From NCBI GenBank assembly GCA_002796205.1, contig PCWO01000005.1:1-10765 (forward strand): a stretch of 10,765 bases of DNA. The letters are read 5' to 3'. The translations under genes and the position numbers were made by a program. This document shows positions 6,749-10,765 of the stretch, one piece after another (position 1 is the stretch's first letter; each line of letters begins with the position of its first letter). This DNA is from Candidatus Liptonbacteria bacterium CG11_big_fil_rev_8_21_14_0_20_35_14. GTDB taxonomy: Bacteria > Patescibacteriota > Minisyncoccia > UBA6257 > XYB1-36-10. The notes beneath the pieces are model-generated. The model was not told the DNA's origin and made no database searches. It saw nothing but the letters and a program-made list of their open reading frames with translations.

Positions 6749-7460
6749 CTATTTTATGAAAGTCGGTGCCGTCTAGTATTTTTTCAATGTGGGAAAATTT
6801 TTTACCGATACGATGATCGGTTATTCTATCTTGGGGAAAGTTATAGGTTCTGATTTTTTCCGAGCGATCGGCGGTGCCAATCTGCTCTCTTCTTAAATCA
6901 GACACGGCGTCGACTTGTTGGCGTTTTTTTTCTTCGTATAACTTGGCGTATAAAACTTTCATAGCCAGTTCTTTATTGGCGGCTTGAGATCTTTCGCTTT
7001 GACAGGCGACTACAACCCCAGTTGGTTTATGAGTTATACGAACAGCGGTTTCAACTTTATTAACATTTTGTCCGCCCGGGCCACTAGATCTAAAAGTTGA
7101 AACATCTAAATCGTTGGGGTTTATATTTATGGCTGTTTCGGCAACTTCCGGTAGAATAGCCACGGAAGCAGTTGAGGTGTGGACTCGACCTTGTTTTTCG
7201 GTAGCCGGAATTCTTTGGACTCGATGAACACCAGATTCATTTTGAAGTTCACTATATAGGCCCTCGCCTTTTATTTGGGCGGTCACATTTTTATAGCCTC
7301 CTAGAGCGCCTCCGTTTTCGTCTTTGATAATAAATTTCCAGCCTTTAATTTCACTATATCTTTGATACATACGGAGCAGATCGCCGGCAAACATAGCGGC
7401 TTCGTCGCCGCCAGTGCCGGCTCTAATTTCTAATATTGCTTTGTTAATTTCATTTTCCAT
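6720..7460 (-). CDS. prfA: Peptide chain release factor 1 lacking the N-terminal domain
   Basis: The product is 246 aa. It aligns with RF1 from just before the PCRF motif (AILEIRAGTGGDEAAMFAGDLLRMYQRY) through the C-terminal region (DRITDHRIGKKFSHIEKILDG). PAT at residues 85-87 is the RF1 stop-codon recognition tripeptide (UAA/UAG; RF2 has SPF). GGQ at 129-131, in SSGPGGQNVN, is the peptidyl-tRNA hydrolysis motif. Usual RF1 is about 360 aa; the first 100 or so residues (domain 1) are absent, and the C-terminus is slightly short. No upstream in-frame extension exists: an in-frame TAG lies at 7487-7485 and a terminator hairpin occupies the space before the ATG. The gene itself ends in TGA, a codon that RF1 does not read. 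It is downstream of rpmE, and its 3' end overlaps the convergent gene by 29 nt. Confidence 0.93.
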   Translation of the reverse strand: MENEINKAILEIRAGTGGDEAAMFAGDLLRMYQRYSEIKGWKFIIKDENGGALGGYKNVTAQIKGEGLYSELQNESGVHRVQRIPATEKQGRVHTSTASVAILPEVAETAININPNDLDVSTFRSSGPGGQNVNKVETAVRITHKPTGVVVACQSERSQAANKELAMKVLYAKLYEEKKRQQVDAVSDLRREQIGTADRSEKIRTYNFPQDRITDHRIGKKFSHIEKILDGTDFHKIVKAFQPPKL

Positions 7461-7469
7461 TTTTAGATA

Positions 7470-7504
7470 TATAAAAATCCGCCTCTAAAAGGCAGATTTT
7501 TATA
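7470..7504 (-). terminator. Intrinsic terminator between rpmE and prfA
   Basis: A stem of about 14 bp with one mismatch: TATAAAAATC-C-GCCT pairs with AGGC-A-GATTTTTATA around a 5-nt loop (7485-7489). On the minus strand it lies between the rpmE stop and the prfA ATG and ends in a T run. It can work in either direction by sequence, but its place says it ends rpmE transcription, so prfA would need readthrough or a promoter within about 10 nt of its ATG (TATATA at 7473-7468 is a weak candidate). Confidence 0.75.
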
Positions 7505-7509
7505 ACGGG

Positions 7510-7782
7510 TTAAGATTTTTTAGACTCTTTTTTAGTGGCTCTAGTAACCTTTTTTGCTTGGAGACTTTTAGTATTGCTTTGAGCTTTGATGGTACGTGAT
7601 TTGAATTTTTCAATACGACCGGCGGAATCAATAATTTTTTCTTTACCAGTGTAAAATGGGTGACAGTTGGAACAAATTTCAACCTTAATTTCAGGCTGAA
7701 CGGCGCCCATAATAAACTCATGACCACAAACACATCTTACTTTGGCTTCTTTATGGTAATTTGGGTGGATATCTTTTTTCAT
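7510..7782 (-). CDS. rpmE: Ribosomal protein bL31, zinc-binding type
   Basis: The product is 90 aa. MKKDIHPNYHKEAKVRC followed by VCGHEF and EICSNCHPFYTGKEKIIDSAGRIEKF is typical bL31; the CxC and CxxC pairs (RCVCG, CSNCH) make the zinc-ribbon form. Residues from about 60 on are a Lys/Ser/Thr-rich tail longer than in most bL31, presumably contacting rRNA. bL31 bridges the 50S central protuberance and the 30S head. The gene diverges from the 16S gene, sharing a 65-nt promoter region with it. No Shine-Dalgarno precedes the ATG. Confidence 0.95.
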   Translation of the reverse strand: MKKDIHPNYHKEAKVRCVCGHEFIMGAVQPEIKVEICSNCHPFYTGKEKIIDSAGRIEKFKSRTIKAQSNTKSLQAKKVTRATKKESKKS

Positions 7783-7798
7783 ATTTTTATAGGTCTAG

Positions 7799-7825
7799 TT
7801 TATAAGATATTTGATTATTTGGCAA
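7799..7825 (-). promoter_or_regulatory. Putative rpmE promoter
   Basis: On the minus strand, TTGCCA at 7825-7820 and TATAAA at 7804-7799, with a somewhat short 15-nt spacer. The predicted leader would be about 10 nt and contains no Shine-Dalgarno. An alternative -10, TAAACT, gives a 17-nt spacer. Confidence 0.4.
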
Positions 7826-7847
7826 GCTTAAGGGGGTTCACAAGGGG

Positions 7848-7875
7848 TTGACAGTTTCAAAAGAGCCTCTATAAT
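7848..7875 (+). promoter_or_regulatory. Consensus promoter of the 16S rRNA gene
   Basis: Perfect TTGACA (7848-7853) and perfect TATAAT (7870-7875), spacer 16 nt. The start is expected near 7882, giving a leader of roughly 145 nt before the mature 5' end. It is the strongest promoter in the window together with that at 3433. Confidence 0.88.
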
Positions 7876-7920
7876 TGTTGTCTGTGGACCTTACAAATCA
7901 TATATGTAAATGAAGAAGCT

Positions 7921-7969
7921 AAAGAGAGCTTTTTTGTTGTCCCAATTATTCAAAAGTATTTGAGTTTGG
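7921..7969 (+). repeat. 5' arm of the 16S precursor processing stem
   Basis: This stretch pairs with 9695-9738 on the far side of the 16S gene: AAAGAGAG with CTCTCTTT, TTTTTTGTTG with CAACAAAAAA, CCC with GGG, AATT with AATT, AAAGTA with TACTTT, TTT with AAA, and AGTTTGG with CCAAACT. About 41 base pairs form with small bulges and one mismatch. Such flanking stems are the substrate for RNase III-type release of pre-16S. Confidence 0.82.
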
Positions 7970-7982
7970 TTTGTGAGGTATT

Positions 7983-8017
7983 CAAGTGAGGTCTGATTTA
8001 ACTTCAGCTTTCACTTG
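7983..8017 (+). other. Leader hairpin just before the 16S 5' end
   Basis: CAAGTGA (7983-7989) pairs with TCACTTG (8011-8017), with inner CTGA/TCAG (7993-7996/8004-8007). It lies within the transcribed leader, between the processing stem and the mature 5' end. The rest of the leader (7882-7920) shows no gene or recognisable motif. Confidence 0.5.
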
Positions 8018-8025
8018 TTTATCTT

Positions 8026-9599
<1,574 letters not shown>

Positions 9600-9690
9600 A
9601 AGATTTTTTTAAATCTTAGGTTGATTTTTATACAAAAAAGTTTTGATCGAGGAGCTTTAAGTCTCGATTGTTCTATAAAATTTTATAGAA
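9600..9690 (+). other. 16S 3' trailer with three hairpins
   Basis: Between the mature 3' end and the processing stem lie three hairpins: AAGATTT/AAATCTT with TTTT loop (9600-9617), ATCGAG/CTCGAT with 11-nt loop (9646-9668), and the perfect 20-bp palindrome TTCTATAAAATTTTATAGAA (9671-9690). No CCTCC sequence exists anywhere in the trailer, so the anti-Shine-Dalgarno has not simply moved downstream. There is no long T run after the last hairpin; where transcription ends is unclear. Confidence 0.65.
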
Positions 9691-9694
9691 TTTC

Positions 9695-9738
9695 CCAAAC
9701 TAAATTACTTTAATTAGGGCAACAAAAAAACTCTCTTT
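9695..9738 (+). repeat. 3' arm of the 16S precursor processing stem
   Basis: Complementary to 7921-7969 as described for the 5' arm; CCAAACT at 9695-9701 is the inner end and CTCTCTTT at 9731-9738 the outer end. The next promoter begins 5 nt after it. Confidence 0.82.
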
Positions 9739-9742
9739 TAAT

Positions 9743-9771
9743 TTGACTTATAGTCTATATTTATGTATATT
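9743..9771 (+). promoter_or_regulatory. Promoter of the response regulator gene, leaderless
   Basis: TTGACT at 9743-9748, spacer 17 nt, TATATT at 9766-9771. The expected +1 falls on the A of ATG 9778. The alternative ATG 9763 lies upstream of this -10 box and would not be transcribed from this promoter. Confidence 0.65.
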
Positions 9772-9777
9772 ACAAAT

Positions 9778-10314
9778 ATGCTAAATCAAGCACCTCAAAT
9801 ACCACAACAACCAGCTACGCAAGAGCCTTTAAGTATACCTTTGACTCCGGCTATACCAGTTAAGCAACCTGTTATTGCAGAGGAAAATAATCAAACAGTT
9901 CAAGCGTCTCAAGTTCAACCCCAGATAAATTTTGGTCAAGCTGTATTATTGGTTGAGGACGATCCATTTTTATCATCTCTTATGAAGACAAAACTTGAGC
10001 AATCAGGTTTGTCAGTGATATTGGCGACTGATGGGGAGCAGGCTATAGAGTTAGCGGAAAAATATATACCAAGAGTTGTTTTATTAGATTTAATATTACC
10101 AAAGAAATCAGGGTTTGAGGTTTTGGAGGCGATTCGTAATAATCCTCAAATAGGAAATATTCCGATTGTAATTTTGTCTAATTTAGGTCAAGATTCGGAT
10201 GTTTCCAAGGGAAAAGATTTAGGAGCGATTGAGTATTTTATAAAAGCGAAAACGTCAATTGATGATTTGGTCGGCAAAGTACAAGGTTTTTTACAAGGAC
10301 AAAAATTAAGTTAA
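9778..10314 (+). CDS. Single-domain response regulator (CheY-like) with Pro/Gln-rich N-terminal tail
   Basis: The product is 178 aa from ATG 9778; ATG 9763 would add five residues but precedes the likely transcription start. Residues 1 to about 52 are a disordered Pro/Gln tail (QAPQIPQQPATQEP). The receiver domain (about 54-172) is complete: acidic cluster EDD at 60-62, phospho-acceptor Asp104 in LLDLILPKKSGFEVL, Ser134 in VILSN, and Lys156 in FIKAKTS. There is no DNA-binding or enzymatic output domain, so it probably acts by binding another protein. No histidine kinase is nearby. rplS starts 2 nt after its stop, so the two form an operon. Its target is unknown. Confidence 0.92.
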   Translation: MLNQAPQIPQQPATQEPLSIPLTPAIPVKQPVIAEENNQTVQASQVQPQINFGQAVLLVEDDPFLSSLMKTKLEQSGLSVILATDGEQAIELAEKYIPRVVLLDLILPKKSGFEVLEAIRNNPQIGNIPIVILSNLGQDSDVSKGKDLGAIEYFIKAKTSIDDLVGKVQGFLQGQKLS

Positions 10315-10316
10315 TT

Positions 10317-10616
10317 ATGGAAAAAGAAATTAGAGAAAAAATAAAACCGGGCGCTAAAATAAGAGTGTATGATGAATCCGGTCGTTTTGAGGGGATTATT
10401 TTGAGTGTTAAACATGGAGATGAGGCAGGGGCCTCGTTTACTATTCGTGGTAATGTGGCTGATGTGGGAGTAGAAAAAGTTTTTCCTTTTAATTCACCGG
10501 CTATAAAAAAAATTGAGATTATGTCCTCGCCCGAAAAAGTTAAAAGATCAAAAATATATTACATTAGAGATTTATCTAAAAAGAAAACTAGAAGAAAAAT
10601 TGGGGTCAGTTTATAA
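10317..10616 (+). CDS. rplS: Ribosomal protein bL19
   Basis: The product is 99 aa, somewhat shorter than the roughly 115 aa of E. coli. IKPGAKIRVYDESGRFEGIIL matches the 'f.pGD.v.V...fEGvvi' N-terminal barrel, and VGVEKVFPFNSPAIKKIEI plus KVKRSKIYYIRD is the classic bL19 core and C-terminus ('GVErvFplhSP.i..IeV...gkvRraKLYYLR'). The N-terminal extension before the barrel is trimmed, and the short linker HGDEAGASF replaces the usual 'rg.g..ssF'. It sits at the 30S/50S interface. It is 2 nt after the response regulator gene with no Shine-Dalgarno at a usable distance (AAGGA is 17 nt away), so translation is probably coupled. Confidence 0.93.
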   Translation: MEKEIREKIKPGAKIRVYDESGRFEGIILSVKHGDEAGASFTIRGNVADVGVEKVFPFNSPAIKKIEIMSSPEKVKRSKIYYIRDLSKKKTRRKIGVSL

Positions 10617-10622
10617 AAAAAT

Positions 10623-10646
10623 ATCGCCTTACTTGGCGATTTTTTT
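10623..10646 (+). terminator. Intrinsic terminator after rplS
   Basis: ATCGCC (10623-10628) and GGCGAT (10635-10640) pair perfectly around TTACTT, followed by six T. It closes the response regulator-rplS unit. Confidence 0.88.
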
Positions 10647-10647
10647 A

Positions 10648-10676
10648 TTGCTAAAGGTTTATGATTATGGTAAATT
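10648..10676 (+). promoter_or_regulatory. Putative tRNA-Leu promoter
   Basis: TTGCTA at 10648-10653, spacer 17 nt, TAAATT at 10671-10676 preceded by TGG (extended -10). The start near 10683 is 3 nt before the tRNA. Confidence 0.5.
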
Positions 10677-10685
10677 CCATTTATT

Positions 10686-10765
10686 GCGCGGGTGGCGAAA
10701 TGGTAGACGCACTACCTTGAGGTGGTAGCGCTCGCAAGAGCTTGGAGGTTCAAATCCTCTCCCGC
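10686..10765 (+). tRNA. tRNA-Leu(GAG), 3' end cut by window
   Basis: Acceptor strand GCGCGGG, T8, D-arm GCG...CGC with GGTAGA loop, anticodon stem CTACC/GGTAG with loop TTGAGGT (anticodon GAG at 10719-10721, reading CUC/CUU), long class II variable arm GCTC-GCAA-GAGC, T-arm GGAGG-TTCAAAT-CCTCT. The window stops after CCCGC, two bases before the acceptor stem would close, so the discriminator and any encoded CCA are not visible. Confidence 0.92.

Overview
The window looks like part of a reduced, AT-rich bacterial genome of the Candidate Phyla Radiation (Patescibacteria), most likely a Parcubacteria-type lineage. The signs are a highly divergent 16S rRNA gene, short low-GC genes packed with tiny gaps or overlaps, glycine-rich/LamG surface proteins with single-helix membrane partners, a coiled-coil/lytic transglycosylase fusion, and toxin-antitoxin modules wedged between ribosomal protein genes. 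UGA appears to be an ordinary stop: prfA ends with TGA and the other protein genes end with TAA. The phylum-level placement is inference; no database search was possible.

Layout on the + strand: (1) positions 2-3036 hold the 3' part of a large surface protein (glycine-rich, LamG-like and beta-helix-like regions), overlapped by one base by a membrane-anchored Asn/Asp-rich protein. (2) 3065-4012 hold two toxin-antitoxin loci: an orphaned hicB with an internally deleted hicA remnant, then an intact RelB/YafQ-type pair behind a near-consensus promoter. (3) 4026-6748 hold rplY (bL25), an EnvC-like coiled-coil lytic transglycosylase, and a second small membrane-anchored protein that shares a domain with the 2101-3036 protein. 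(4) 7782-6720 on the minus strand hold rpmE (bL31), a terminator, and prfA, whose RF1 product lacks the N-terminal domain; prfA runs convergently into the preceding gene and overlaps it by 29 nt. (5) 7848-9738 hold a 16S rRNA gene standing alone, with a consensus promoter and a long imperfect processing stem around it. (6) 9743-10646 hold a response regulator and rplS (bL19), closed by an intrinsic terminator. (7) A tRNA-Leu(GAG) is cut by the window end.

The main discovery candidate is a linked pair of observations about translation initiation. The 16S gene keeps the helix 45 hairpin and the GGATCA that follows it, but the anti-Shine-Dalgarno CCTCC is gone: the tail reads ATTAATTA. At the same time, six protein genes have a promoter whose -10 box sits 6-10 nt before the ATG, so their transcripts would begin at the start codon or within about 4 nt of it; the remaining genes are coupled to an upstream stop or have no well-placed Shine-Dalgarno. 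Together these suggest a cell that has given up SD/anti-SD pairing and relies on leaderless initiation and coupling.

The 16S gene is unusual in other ways. Universally conserved pairs in h1, the 530 pseudoknot, h24 and h28 are flipped but compensated, several universal primer sites are therefore mismatched, h40 is expanded into a 46-nt hairpin, and C1400 is replaced by U.
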